Source of the DNA: Nymphalis io
Taxonomy: Eukaryota; Arthropoda; Insecta; Lepidoptera; Nymphalidae
Direction: 5' to 3'
Length of the DNA stretch: 64,000 nt
NCBI RefSeq assembly: GCF_905147045.1
Contig: NC_065907.1
Coordinates: forward strand, 5,332,001-5,396,000
Position 1 is the stretch's first letter, and every line of letters begins with the position of its first letter. A model generated the notes under the pieces. It had not been told where the DNA came from and made no database searches. It saw nothing but the letters and a program-made list of their open reading frames with translations. The translations under genes and the position numbers were made by a program. Of the stretch, positions 47,401 to 59,739 are shown piece after piece.

Positions 47401-47829
47401 TCAACCTAGGCGAACCAAACGCCAACAATCTACAGATCAATACCACTAAAAGATTTCGAATCGACAAATAAAATCACTGGATATCACCAAACGAGTTGTG
47501 TATGAAATTCGCTTTCTCTCTTTCTAACCAATTGGAATAAAGCGGAATAAAAAGGATAGTGCGAATTTTGCGATTTTGATTTCGATTTGTCGGTTCTGCT
47601 ACGGAAATCTATTACACAATCATCGACCTTACTTTTAAGTACTTAAATACTATATTTGCGATTTGGTGAGGCTAGGCGTTACTACAATCGGATTTTGAAG
47701 TCGATTTGTAAATCTGAAATTGGATAAATATCAGTTTGCGTTAAAAACCAAAAACGCCCATGACTACTTTGAGACTATCAATTAAGTGGTGCACATGTCA
47801 ATAATGAAATACGTTTCTTTTATATTTGC

Positions 47830-48035
47830 CGAGAAGGCGAATGACTATTCCACCTGATGGTAAGTGGTAGTAGAGTCCAAACACGACGACGGTCAGTACA
47901 GTCGGGAAGAATGTTCTGCACTAGCCGCCCCCGCCTTGCCGGCCCGCAAGATGCCTCTTTACGCTTCGTTTGAAAGAACCCGGGTTGTAAGAGGAGGGGA
48001 ACACAATTACAAAGGCTCGAGGGTGTTTGTAACGT
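47830..48035 (+). repeat. GC-richer dispersed repeat
   Basis: CACCTGATGGTAAGTGGTAG, TAGAGTCCAAACACGACGAC, GCACTAGCCGCCCCCGCC, GCAAGATGCCTCTTTACG and GAACCCGGGTTGTAAGAGG. From memory this sequence recurs widely in lepidopterans. Although GC-rich and open in one frame, it is not a gene. Its start shares the phrase CACCTGATGGTAAGTGG with SINE-A. Confidence 0.55.
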
Positions 48036-48084
48036 TTTCTTTATACAAACATTTACTAACATAGTGAAGTTTCTTTTAAAAAAG

Positions 48085-48200
48085 TATTACTTGTTCCTTC
48101 CTAGGAGATATTGATAGATATTTCTAACCCCTGTGATTTAGGCTCTGCGTTGATGAATCAGTCAGAAAAAGTTATTATATGTGTATATATGACAACAAAA
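48085..48200 (+). repeat. Possible dispersed repeat
   Basis: TTCCTTCCTAGGAGATATTG, TTCTAACCCCTGTGATTTAG and GATGAATCAGTCAG look like a repeat I have seen in lepidopteran DNA. Only one copy is present here. Confidence 0.35.
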
Positions 48201-48329
48201 ATACGTATGATTTTATAATTTTTGACAGACTCAACCGATTGCGATAAAATAAAGACTAAACGAAACCTTGAAATATTTCTTATAATTCAATTATTTCAAT
48301 TTGTAATTTTTAGTAGTTTCAAAGATTAG

Positions 48330-49130
48330 CTAGGACAAACATACAGGTATGGCCCGTGTGACATGTCCGATAGCGGTGTCGAAAAACTGTCTGATGGCGG
48401 TCGTCTGATGGTTGGGTGGAGCTCGGCCAACGTGTACGTGTTGGAGCAGCGTCCTCTGCACTGCTTTAAGTGTACGAGTCTTGGCCACACCAAGTCACTC
48501 TGCTCATCTAGGGCTGAACGTCGGAGGGCTTCCGGTGCGGCGTCCATGACCAAAAATCGGCGGGCTGCACCTCGAAGCTGCGCTGCGCAGTTTGCGTGGT
48601 TGCTGGAAAGCCCTTCGGGCACATGTGGAGGGGTCGAGGGAGTGCAACCCACCCATCACGAAGGGTAAGGTGGTCTTTGGCACACCGACCCCCACCAATG
48701 TCTGACGGTTCCAGGCCGAAAATGCAGCTGCAATGTCGACATGAGCGCAGAATACCATATAAACCACTGCGCCGGGGCTCAGGATCTACTACTGCAGTCC
48801 ATGGCGTCAGTGGGAGATTGACCTGGCTGTGGCCTGCAATCCCTATTACGTCTCTCCCCTACCTCATTGGGCAGGGGACTTAGGCGACACTGTGGCGGTC
48901 CTCATTCGGAATGGAATAGATCCTCCCCTCTCACTGAGAGGAGCTCGGGCTAGATAGTGGCGGGGTGGGGAGAGTACGTAATTGTGGGAACGTATTTCTC
49001 CCCTTACCGCAGCCTGGCAGAGTTCGAGACATATCTCGGATCGGACAGAGCTGCGGTGGCCAGGAAGTCGCCGAAACCTACTCTAGTTCTCGGTGGTTTA
49101 AATGCGAAGTCACGCGCCTCAGGCTAACCT
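48330..49130 (+). mobile_element. Second R1-clade LINE remnant
   Basis: Plus frames give the end of ORF1: LSDGGRLMVGWSSANVYVLE, knuckle CFKCTSLGHTKSLC, a second CFRCGVHDQKSAGC (His replaced by Gln at the normal position) and CAVCVVAGKPFGH. ORF2 follows with QWEIDLAVACNPYYVSPLPH, VAVLIRNGIDPP, FSPYRSLAEFETYLG and PTLVLGGLNAKSRASG (usual DLN replaced by GLN). It stops near 49130, before RT. Frameshifts lie near 48515 and 48670. It points away from the other R1-type copy. Confidence 0.82.
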
Positions 49131-49778
49131 GCCATTAATCCGTTGCGTTTTTCCAGCGTGAAAAAAAGGACAAACAGACAGATTGATAGACAAAAATTTA
49201 AAAAAATGATTGTTTTGTTAAATCGCAAATAGCCATATTATTTTAAAACGGGCAGTTATTTTGAAATCACAGACAGACACTTCAATTTTATTTATATGTG
49301 TAGATTTGACAATAAAAAATCTTAATAACATTCAAACTTTAATAAAATTTAAATAAATTATGGTCGATTTTCTACCACTGGGCGATCACTAGTAATAAGT
49401 AATGGAGATAATAAAATACATATTTAAAAAAAGACAATTGAGCGTTATTGTGTATCTTATTTAAATAATATGTAGTTGACAAACTAATACTTTTTCATAC
49501 AAAAAATGCCCGTTTCGCCATGAGTGGTCCTCGTTCCATCAGACTTGCTGGTCTATTGAAAAGTATTGCTTTTGTCTAAAATCACCGAGCGTTTCGCGCG
49601 TTAAAATTATTCGCTAGGAAATACAGATACGCCTAAAGTCCTTTGAAATCCCATAAAATGTTGGGCACTTTTCGAAAACTATATTTTTATTGCATATGCG
49701 AAAAGGTTTCGTGTTGAACTTGTAAAGGAAGTTTATTTTGCCTGGCTGGTTATTATGAGTTATCTACATGTATGTATT

Positions 49779-50045
49779 AGCGAGATGGTCTAGTGGTTAA
49801 AAGGTATGAATCTTAAACGAAGAATCCTTTGTTCATGTCTGGATTAACCAATGAGTTTTTATGTGCTTAATTTGAGTTAATTGATGTCTTGTCTTGATTG
49901 TCTTGTGATGATCTTCAGCGATGAATGAAAACATTATGAGAAAACTGGATATGTCAGATAAAATTCTGCTACATGCGTATCCACCAACCCACATTGGAGT
50001 AGCGTTACGGAATAAGTTCCCAAGCTACTAGATCAGAAGAAGAAG
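49779..50045 (+). mobile_element. SINE-B copy with tRNA-like head
   Basis: AGCGAGATGGTCTAGTGGTT (A box), GTTCATGTCTGG (decayed B box), then TTTTTATGTGCTTAATTTGA and CGTATCCACCAACCCACATT. The 3' tail with CAGCAGTGGGAC is missing. Confidence 0.85.
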
Positions 50046-51267
50046 GTTACTTTACTTTTTTAACCTTTTTTAACCTTACTTTACTTATTTAAAATCTTTC
50101 TAATTCACTTATTCATTTCAATAACGTACAACTATGTTAAATACTCATGAAAATGTATCAAATCATTTGCATTTTAACATCTACCGTTTACTTTAATCTA
50201 GTAATTTATTTTCATCGTAGGAAGTATCATTTACATTTCGGAATGACATTTAAAGAAAATTGGCTATGTTAATGAGACGAAGATAAATATATCCGAAGTT
50301 TCTGAGAACGATTTATGTTTGACAGTGTTAAGGTTATTAAGTGAATGATAAATATAATCCGCATTTCACGATCGTCTATTAGACTAAATTGAAACTTGCA
50401 ATTATAATGTTAAAGCATTCATGGGTAGTCTTTGTTCATATATTGTAAAAAGAAATATTATAATAAAGTTATTTAAAAGTTTTATTAATTTAAACAAATT
50501 ATTTTTAATGTAAATGATAACATATTAAGAAAGAATATGTATATAGTTAAATATATTGTTCATTATGGGTTCATTAATTAAAGCATACATTAAAACGATA
50601 AAAAAAATCATGATAAATTTTATACTATATCATTTTTAAATTATATATGAGAAATATTAAAGAATGGAGTTATATAGAAGTCTAATTTAATTTATTTATA
50701 AAAATCATAAACATATAATCAACAACAAACAATAACGCTTTTTTTTTAATTCAAATATTGCATTACAAAAGCTTCACTTACAACTTACATAGTATATAGA
50801 AATAAGTTACAGGAAATCGTAGAAAACAAAAAGAAATAAATGTACAAGAATATCACCGTAATAATTGAAAGATACTGTTTCGGGTGTAAAGAAGGTATAA
50901 GGTATCAACGCCCCTGTCAACGACCGAAGCGTAACATCAATAAAATTGTTTATCGATGTTGACGAATGTACATATAAAAAGGGGAATTTCCAATTCCGCT
51001 GGCTTCCTTTTCGAAAAATAAGTCAGTCATAAAAGTAAAATTTATCACCCGCAGTAAATAAAGCGTAACGTAATGTCTGAACAATAAAAGGGCATCTTCT
51101 GTGTCTTTGTATATCTGTTGATTATATTATCACGTATTATGATTATTTAATTGTACATAGAACTAGAGATTACTTCATTTTTGTTAATTGTAGATTTCTG
51201 AACGAACAAGTTCAGATTACGCGACAGTGTTTTGTCAAAAACCGATTATGATAGAAACACATACTGA

Positions 51268-51455
51268 TTTTCAGTGAAATAAGACAAGTACAAGTTTCCT
51301 CACGATGATTTCCTTCACCACCGAGCACGAGATGAATTATAAACACAAATTATGTACATGAAAATTTTGAGATGCTTATCTGGGTTTGAACCCGCAATAA
51401 TCGGTTAAAATTCACGCGTTCTTACCAGAGGACTTTGAACAAACCATCTTGGCTT
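51268..51455 (-). mobile_element. SINE-B fragment
   Basis: Reverse SINE-B: GTTTCCTCACGATGATTTCC, CGAGCACGAGATGAATTATA, GGGTTTGAACCCGCAATAAT (B box) and CAAACCATCTTGGCT (A box). The 3' part is missing. Confidence 0.85.
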
Positions 51456-53170
51456 TACCTTTATTTATAATATCCAAAATCTTTTCCATTTTACCTTTTT
51501 TACACTGTCAATATCGCGTTTGGAAAAGTAAATTCGAGAGAGGATAGATAATGAAGAAAAATAGTAAAAGTCATTAAAAATATTCAACACGTTAATATAA
51601 TAAAATCATGTTAAACAACTTTGTAGTAACTGAAATTAAATATTGATCGATACAGGCCGGCGTTACGTGATTAGCTATTTGAATAATCTTTAGAAACCGA
51701 CCGTGAATTGATTGTTCATTATAATAATAATTATTTTATTCAGTCGTGCATACGAATAGAATTAACGTATTTTATAATTTCAAATTTAAAAGATACACTA
51801 TTAAGATTGGCTTTTACGAGCATTTTTGAATCGTTGTTTTATTGTCACGTCAACTCTACGTGATTCTGAATGTAAATTTTACGAATAAAATCAGCAATCG
51901 AAAACATTTAGCATCTAGTGTCGAGTTGTTTTCGAAGAGGCTGATGCTCTTAACGGAGAATTTGCGGTGACGCTTTGAATCAGGACGTTATATAAAAACT
52001 GTGATAAAAAATGTGGACATTTTTAAAGAAAACTTTTAGTCTTGTTTGAAGTAAAGTTATGCTCTGTTTGAATTTTATAACGTATCTAATGTTGTCAAGC
52101 AACGTTAGGTTAACCGACATTTTCTTAAGCCTTATGTTAATTACTCGATGAAATATTATTTAAATGATAAAAAAGCGTGGAGTAGGCGCTCGTTGATTTT
52201 CAGTTTCAATAGCGATTCAATTATTGTATTTAATCAAATTATTAGAAAAGAGTAACTATTGAGTTTCGTATCGGTTCTTCTCGGTAGAATTTACATTTAC
52301 ATTTGGCGGTAAATTAAATTTAAATTAATCTTGTTAAATGATTCAATAGAGCTTATAAGAGCTTCCTTGAATAAAGTATATTTTGATTTTTTTAATGTCG
52401 GGTGACTTCTTTTTTAGAACAATTTACTGACTAATTAATCTATTTAACCTTACGTAAATTGCGCTACAGTTCTAGCTACATTCCTAGTAAATAAAAAGTC
52501 TAATAAGCGAAATTTATCACAGACAGATCTATGCTAGCTATAATTTAGCTTTGTATGATTTTTATAAGTGGTTCAAAATTTATATCTAATGTTTGATGAG
52601 TGAGTAATTATACAAACTTTGTTTTTATTAACGCAACAAATAAAATTATAAAAGCAGTTGTTATAATTATAGTTTTATAACCATTTAAGGTCGACTACAC
52701 CTGCCGTGACCAAGCGAAGTGGAAGAGATCAAGATATAACAAAGGGCTGCTTGGCCTCGTATGGCAGCTTGTAGTATACTTAGTTGCCCGGTGTCTTTAA
52801 AAAATTAAATATATCTTAAAGTGAATTGATATTAATAAATACATGAAGAAAACACAGTAAAATGTCTAGTATGGTATATATAATAGTAAATAATAAATTG
52901 TAGCGTTTATCATTTGGAAAAGCTTTTAAATGTAACATAATCGTAAAAGAATAAAATATCATTTAAAAAGATCACGGAATATATTTTGTAGCGATTCTCA
53001 CAAAACTTAAGAACGTGCTAAAAGTTCCGTGAAACAAGCTCACTGCTAAGTCTTATTAAAGTTGTGTTTAAAAGAAAATTGTATCTAAATCGTACTTAAT
53101 CTTTTATTTTCTATTCTTATTATATATATAGGTTTTATAGATAGTAAATATTTTTATATTTGGAATTTTA

Positions 53171-53745
53171 GCCGAGGTGGCCGAGTGGCTAAAACCCATG
53201 AACTATAACGGAAGTATGTGGGTTCAACCTGGGCAAGCACCACTGAGATTTCATGTTTTTTTTTTATAGAATAAGAAGGCGGACGAGCATATGGGCCACC
53301 TCATGGTAAGTGGTCACCAACGCCCATAGACATTGGCATTGTAAGAAATGTTAACCATCGCTTATATCACCAATGCGCCACCAACCTTGGGAACTAAGAT
53401 GTTATGTCCCTTGTGTCTGTAATTACACTGGCTCACTCACACTTCAAACCGGAACAAAACAATACTGTTGTTTTGCGGTAGAATATCTGATGAGTGGGTG
53501 GTACCTACCGAGAAGAGCTTGCACAAAGCTATACCTCCAGTCAAAATTTAATTTCTGTTTATAATTCATCTCATACTCTGATAAGAAAAATATCGTGAAT
53601 AAGAGTAAGTGTGCTGGATGAAATTTTGACGTGTATCAACCAGTCCAAATTGGAGCAGCGTGATGGGATAAATTCCAAATATTCTCAATGGGAGAGGACG
53701 TCTTTGCACAGCAGTGGGACATTGACTTTTAAAAGCTCGTTGTAC
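53171..53745 (+). mobile_element. SINE-B copy, split by a SINE-A
   Basis: The head (53171-53255) has GCCGAGGTGGCCGAGTGG (A box) and GGGTTCAACCTGGGCAAGC (B box). After the SINE-A at 53256-53541 the body resumes with TTTAATTTCTGTTTATAATT and ends GCACAGCAGTGGGACATTGA. The two parts join in the right order, so SINE-A arrived later. Confidence 0.9.
53256..53541 (-). mobile_element. SINE-A nested in SINE-B
   Basis: From a T run and ATAGAATAAGAAGGCGGACG to AAGCTATACCTCCAGT in reverse sense. No clear target-site repeat remains. Open frames over it are not genes. Confidence 0.95.
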
Positions 53746-54087
53746 TTTACTTTATTATATTTAGTTAATTATATACTATTATTTTCAACGAGGTAAGTTA
53801 CTGTTATTACATTGGAATATAATTAGAAATAAACCAAGAGAAAACAACCAATACATGATAAATGAATATTTGCATTTTATTGAGTACACCTGACTTAGCA
53901 TAACAAAAGAAATTTTTATTGGCGTTGAAAACAAACAAGTCTGTATTTTGATTAATCAAAGTCATTGGAAATGTTATTGCTTTTCGCTTTCATTCTCATC
54001 TTCATATTTAGCAATGGAAAAATTATATATTTATTGAATATGAAATGCTTATATTAAGGACTGAGTAACAACTTTGTAGAAGATAAT

Positions 54088-54320
54088 TTATTGAAGCGCG
54101 TTCGCAAACGCATATGCACTAGATTCTCTTACTCTCTGAATCCAATAAATCCGGCAATCGGACGTTTTCAAAGGTTCGAGATTATTAACAAACTTTCTAA
54201 TTCCAAGCTGTGATTGAGAATTTTTCAAAAGCTTTTTATTGACCCGGGGTTTGACACCAGGTTCAGCTGTCTTTACTATTAGCTTCTTAACCAACGAAGC
54301 AGTCGAAAGGATAATCTAGG
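54088..54320 (-). other. Unassigned open frame, possibly retroelement-derived
   Basis: The frame runs from a TAG just before 54318 to the TAA at 54088, about 76 codons without ATG. The local sequence is GC-richer than its flanks and reads like protein (KTAEPGVKPRVNKKLL, then KTSDCRIYWIQRVRESSAYA). The YWI.RVQ-like end recalls BEL/Pao polyproteins, but the match is weak and I cannot assign it. Confidence 0.25.
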
Positions 54321-54984
54321 GTAGTCTTAAAAACTTTAATAAATGCAGCTTGTTTTTAATTTTAAGAAACATAGAAGACGAAAGCTATGCTAATAATAAT
54401 TAATTAGCCCCAAGTACAATTAGTGACAGATATATTTTATATATATGTAAAGTAAGTAAAGAGTACAGATTTTTTTTATTAAAAACCTTTAAATAAAAAA
54501 AAATTAAAAAAAAGTTTAAATTTAAGCTTATTCCACTGAAGTATTGATTTCGTATATACCCTTTTATATTTACATTTTTTCCAGAAACCAATCTGTTTTT
54601 CTCCGCTTGGTCGTTTATGATCCTTTATTTGAAGTAATTTCCAAGACAATTTAAATTGCTCGATGACGATTGGTTCATTGGCAGACAGCCAAATAATAAA
54701 TTTGCAAAATAGCTCGAGGACGTGAAACAATTTCATTTTGTTATATCTTAATTAAATCGAAATAAATAAATTACTACGTGAAATATTGTAGAAGTTGATA
54801 TTAATACAGTTATTGTTAAAATAAGGGACGGACAAATTAAAATGAATAATGGTATGGTAATGAGCTAAGGTATTCTTATCACGTACCATATCTTAGTTTT
54901 ATTGTTTTAAATGCAAATTGATAAAAATATTCGATCGAATAAATTCCTACAATATATATATATTAATGTTGCAAGATTATTAAT

Positions 54985-55075
54985 ATTTATTACAGCGCCA
55001 ATGTCTACGCGCGATGGTGACCACTTACCTTTAGGGTTACCATCCGTCCGCCTACATAATTACTCAAAAGAACAT
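54985..55075 (+). mobile_element. SINE-A 3' fragment, diverged
   Basis: GCCAATGTCTACGCGCGATG, GTGACCACTTACCTTTAGGG and CCATCCGTCCGCCTACATAA match the SINE-A 3' end in plus sense. Confidence 0.6.
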
Positions 55076-55547
55076 GTAATATTATGGATATGATTGTCTA
55101 CTTTTCTTTCTATCACGCAGCAACGGAGCAATAAATTAAAAGTGTTTTTGCATGATATGAAATTTTATGTAGACAGATTATGAGCAAGAGAATAAAGTAC
55201 ATATGACGATGACGATTCAAAATTTGTTTATTTTAATATAATTCAAAATATAACTTTAGCAAATGTCTTAACCAAGAGACTGTAGGTTTTGTGACACAAA
55301 GTGTAAAATATCTTTTCGTTAATTAGGTTATAAAACGCTTGCTAGTAAAATTAATGGTTCGTCCATTAAACTATAGCATAGATTTATATACTTGTCTTTG
55401 TTGGAAGTGTGTTAGAGACATATATATATTTATAATTTATTATGCACCACAAAAACACTACAAAAAAGTGCTTAGACCAAATTAATGTGTTGTACAAGGG
55501 ACACTCTGGCTAATTAGCCATTTCTTCAAGACACCCTAATCAGAAGG

Positions 55548-55790
55548 GAGACACTTGAATCTTAGCCGATGATTGTGGGTTCAAACTCAAGCACTAATGA
55601 ATTTTCATGAGCTTAATTTGCGTCTTTAATACATCTCGTGGTCAGTGGAGGAATATCGTGAGAAAATATGCATGTTTTTGATAAAAATCTGCCACTTGTA
55701 TATTTACCAACCCGCATTGGAGCAGCATAGTGGAATAAACTAAAAACTTTCTTCAAAAGAAGAGATAACTCAACAGTGACACATGATTAT
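55548..55790 (+). mobile_element. SINE-B copy, decayed ends
   Basis: TTGAATCTTAGCCGATGATT, GTGGGTTCAAACTCAAGCAC (B box), TTCATGAGCTTAATTTGCG and CCAACCCGCATTGGAGCAGC in order. The A box has been lost. Confidence 0.85.
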
Positions 55791-57315
55791 GACTCTTTAT
55801 TAAATATGTTATTTTTGAAAAGGGTAATGACCTAAAAGCACTTTATAGATACTTCTAAACTCCTATGCAATATCTAACGTAAACTCATAGACTGGCCTCA
55901 CTATAACACATTAAACAAAGACTATATTTAAAACTATATTTAACTTAGATTTATATGTCTAAAATAAAAATAACAGGAACAAATATCAAAACAAAGACGC
56001 GGTATAAGGCATTCAATAACATTTCGTTATAAAAAAATCAATGTTATACTCTGGTTATTTTTTCTGTTTTATATTACCGCAACTTGTTAGGTCAATGACG
56101 TAGAATCGGCAATCGACTTAAAGACGAAGTAGGGCAGTGTTCTTCAGGGGGATGTATCGAAAACTTTATGTTTCCCAAGCGACCTTTGAGGTTTACATGA
56201 GACTAGATATCTAAACAGTGAAATGTACTGGATTGCTTACAAAAAAGTATTTTACTTTAAGTTGTTATCTAATAAGTGAAATATTATTTCAGTAATACGA
56301 GACTTTGTACTTTTGATGTTTGGGTTATATATGGAAACATTATAATTTAAAGTATATTACGACGCTTGCAAATAAGTACACGTGATATATGTAAAACCTC
56401 TTTGGCGTGAAACTTTTCACATAAATGTATTATAAAGTAACATTGCTCTATAATTTGACTCTCTTAACAGCTTCAGAAGTTTAGCTCAATTTTTTAATTT
56501 TATTTATTAATATGATTGCGTATTTATTACAAAATAAATATACTATATATCTACTGAACATACAATATTATGTATCATAAATATATACAACTTAATGTAT
56601 AATGTATAGAACATTGTTTGTTTTTTAATAATATTTATTCTTTAAGAACATATTAAAAGCTTACAGACGATTGTCAAATGTCAGAAATTAATGCGAAATT
56701 AGCTATCGTTGTAACAAATTAAATGATATACGAAACAAAATTGCGTTTAATGAAATGTTTTAAATAAGTATTGTTTCAATATAGTTGAAATATAAAAATG
56801 GTACGTGAATAATATGTATATTTAGTCAATATGTAAGTAAAAAAATTCTCTCGTATGTGAGCCTCTGGTTTACAATATTGAAATTTAAAATAATATGGTC
56901 AAATAAATTGTCACAATAAAAAAGTTATTTGTGTTTATGAAGAACATAAACATGTAAATGTTAAAAATAAATCATAAATTTATTGCTAAATAGTAACAAA
57001 ATTATTCTCGTGTTCAATGCTATTCTTTCGTCTGTAGAGTCAAATTTGGAACTTAAATTAAAACCTAACGAAGGCCAGTGAAAGGACAAAATAATCCCAT
57101 TACATAACATTAGATTAACCCTTTTTAGTCTACAGCTTAAATGTTTCAAGTCAGAAGTAACGATTTTGACAGAAGTTTTATAGAATAAAACACAATCCGA
57201 AAAGTGCGCGTTACAGTTACGAAGTTACTGTTACTGATGTGTGAGTGTGAACATAGTTATGTTTCATAAGCATGATGTCAAAGTTTTAAAGTGATTTTAA
57301 ATATTATATTATCAA
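55791..57315. other. AT-rich non-coding stretch
   Basis: No gene or recognised repeat seen. Short AT-rich open frames only. Confidence 0.6.
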
Positions 57316-57325
57316 AGAATATTAT

Positions 57326-57647
57326 TGAGTCCGATATGGCACAGTGGTAACAACGCGTGAATCTTAACCGATGATCGTAGGTTCAAACTCGGGCAAGCAC
57401 CACTGAATTTTCATGTGCTTAATTTGTGATTATAATTCATCTCGTGCTATACACTGAAGGAAAACGTCGTGAGGAAACCTGCATGTGTCTAATTTCACTG
57501 AAATTCTGCCATGTGTATTCCACCAACCGGCATTTCAGCAGCGTGGTGAAGGTATGGAGCTTACTCCATACCTTCTCCTCAAAAAAGGGAGTGGAGGCCT
57601 TAGCCCAGCAGTGGGACATTCACAAGCTGTTACTATACTACTATACT
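57326..57647 (+). mobile_element. SINE-B, full length, with target-site duplication
   Basis: Complete element: A box in ATATGGCACAGTGG, B box in GTAGGTTCAAACTCGGGC, body with TTCATCTCGTGCTATACACT and GTGAGGAAACCTGCATGTG, tail AGCCCAGCAGTGGGACATTC, and a 3' end of TACTATACTA repeats. The decamer AGAATATTAT flanks it at 57316-57325 and 57648-57657. This is the window's reference copy of SINE-B. Frames on both strands across it are not genes. Confidence 0.95.
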
Positions 57648-57657
57648 AGAATATTAT

Positions 57658-59739
57658 ATAGATCATTGTCATTATCATAAGATATAAAAGTAAATCTATA
57701 AAATGTTTTTTCATGTTTCCTTGTTGAACGGAATGTAATTTTGATGTCAATCGTAAGTCGAATCTGTCAGAACTACTTCAGGGTAGTTGCAGCGCATCCA
57801 ACGTAACGTTAAAAGAGAAAAGAGCAACAACTATTAAAAAATGGGAAACAATCTCGTGTCACATAATCGATTAGAAAGAACAGCTTGCGTCAGCCATTAC
57901 AAGGGTAAAACGCGCTTACCAAAAACATAATTATAAATTGAACACTAAATTAGATTTAAATATTAAAAGGGTTGACAAATACGCCCCATATTTTGTACAA
58001 CATTATGGCTTTTGAATATCTAATAACGTGTTACTCGTTTGCCCTTGGTTTTTGCTGTTACTGATGATTGATGTCAAAGCAAGTTTTAAATGAATTTAAT
58101 TGTGTTTAGTTCAGCTATATATTTCATTTGTATATAAGAATAACTACATAGGTTTTGCGGATTACTTGGGTTAAAATTATGCATGTAAAATGGCGATTTC
58201 AATATTCTTGTTAAATTTTGCTTTTAAATCCCGGATCGGACCGATAAAGATGTTGTTGTTTACCGTAGCCCGGAAAGCATGTAAAGCCCTCTACGCCTAA
58301 TCATTCTTCAGTCATTTCGAAATGCCGTTGTGTCAGTCTGTGATAGAGAGGGAAAAAAGCACCTTTGCAATGTGTATGAGCACACACTGGTATAAAATAT
58401 AGACCAGAGACTAGAAAATTATATAAAAAATTATATAAGGTATAAAATAGAGAATAGAAAATTAGGCCTGATGGCCCAATTTTCTAGTCGCCCCTGTAAA
58501 TGGGCGCCGTGGTCAAAATCAGCCAGGGGAACATCATCATCAATTATCAATCAACATAATTACACGCATGTTTGTACTCATGATGATAGATGTATGAAAA
58601 AAAATTGTACATGTCAATACGAAAAGAGCTTTTATTTAAATTTTACTATAAATAATGTAAAAAATGTATTTATCACATTCATTTGAATCGCTCCGCAAAC
58701 TAATTGCAATGGTTATTAAGCTTAGATTATCTTCACAGCGGATATTACGAAATTGTAAATGTTGGTTCAAAGGGGAGACGTTTGCTATTTCATAAATAAT
58801 ATAAGCAATTTTTAAAATACCTTGTAACTTTATAAATTATTATTGTAAATTTTTTATGCAAAAATATTTTGTTAACACTATTATGCCTTAAAATGTATTT
58901 AGTATGTAATAAATAGCAAAGAAGACTTCAGAATTTATTGCTACAAGTTCTAAGTTAGTTTAGCCGCTTGGGATTAGAGTTTATTTTATCAGGAAGTATA
59001 ACAACTCGAGTAGCGCAAATGGTTGTTCAGCTATTCACTTTTGTTATTAATGTGAACTTCAAGCTATTCCAAACACTTAGTCGTGATCCAGCTACAAAGT
59101 ACCTTAAGTGTTTTGATGGCAGTTTAAAAGTAGAAAGAGTTTTGAAACGATCACTCTTATGGAACATACTACGCTGGAGTTATAATTGAATTAGCATTAA
59201 AAAAAATATTTTTGGGGATATTGCTAATAAATAGTTTAACCTTACCTATTGCTAAAATTTTTAGAGTAAGATACTGGTTGGACAATTATATCATTTTATA
59301 ACGGCTTTACTTATAAGCATAACGGCTGGTTAGTTAAATACTGTTTTTGTTCTTTTATATATTAACAAGTGAACAGCCATAGGTGTTTTTGCAATAAAAA
59401 AGAACAAATAAAATAAAAAGTTTTGTTGTAGTACTATTAGTAGAAAAAAGTAAAGTGTTTTTTAGAGTGTAATTAGTGTACATCGCACGTCGTTTATTTA
59501 TGAGACAACTTGTTCCTGGTCGTTCTTGAAGTTGATTTGTGAGCCATTTTTATTCCTTAAATTTTTATTCATAAATTTAAATTCCCCTTAACAAGCTATT
59601 TATTTAAGTTGCCAAAATAGGCTTGACAATGTACACATTTATGTATATATAATGCTATACAGCCATTCGTCTACAGAAAAGCCCTAATTCAGCTACTGTA
59701 TTATATATAATAATGCAGTTTATATTATGTATACTACAG
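57658..59739. other. AT-rich non-coding stretch
   Basis: No confident gene. 58230-58530 carries repeat-like phrases (CCCGGATCGGACCGATAAAG, GGGCGCCGTGGTCAAAATC) with a local repeat of GAAAATTATATAAAAAATTA. A plus frame of about 73 codons at 58968-59189 (ending WNILRWSYN) has a protein-like look but no family I know. Confidence 0.45.

Larger units (their letters stand above)
49131..53170. other. AT-rich non-coding stretch with two SINE-B copies
   Basis: No gene seen. Apart from SINE-B copies at 49779-50045 and 51268-51455 the sequence is AT-rich. 52690-52800 has a GC-richer patch (GACTACACCTGCCGTGACCA) of unknown nature. Confidence 0.55.

Noticed and set aside
53171..53250. A true tRNA gene (A and B boxes)
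   Set aside because: It is the head of a SINE-B: no acceptor stem pairs at the far side, and the body of the SINE follows. The same applies at 49779, 57326 and 62150.
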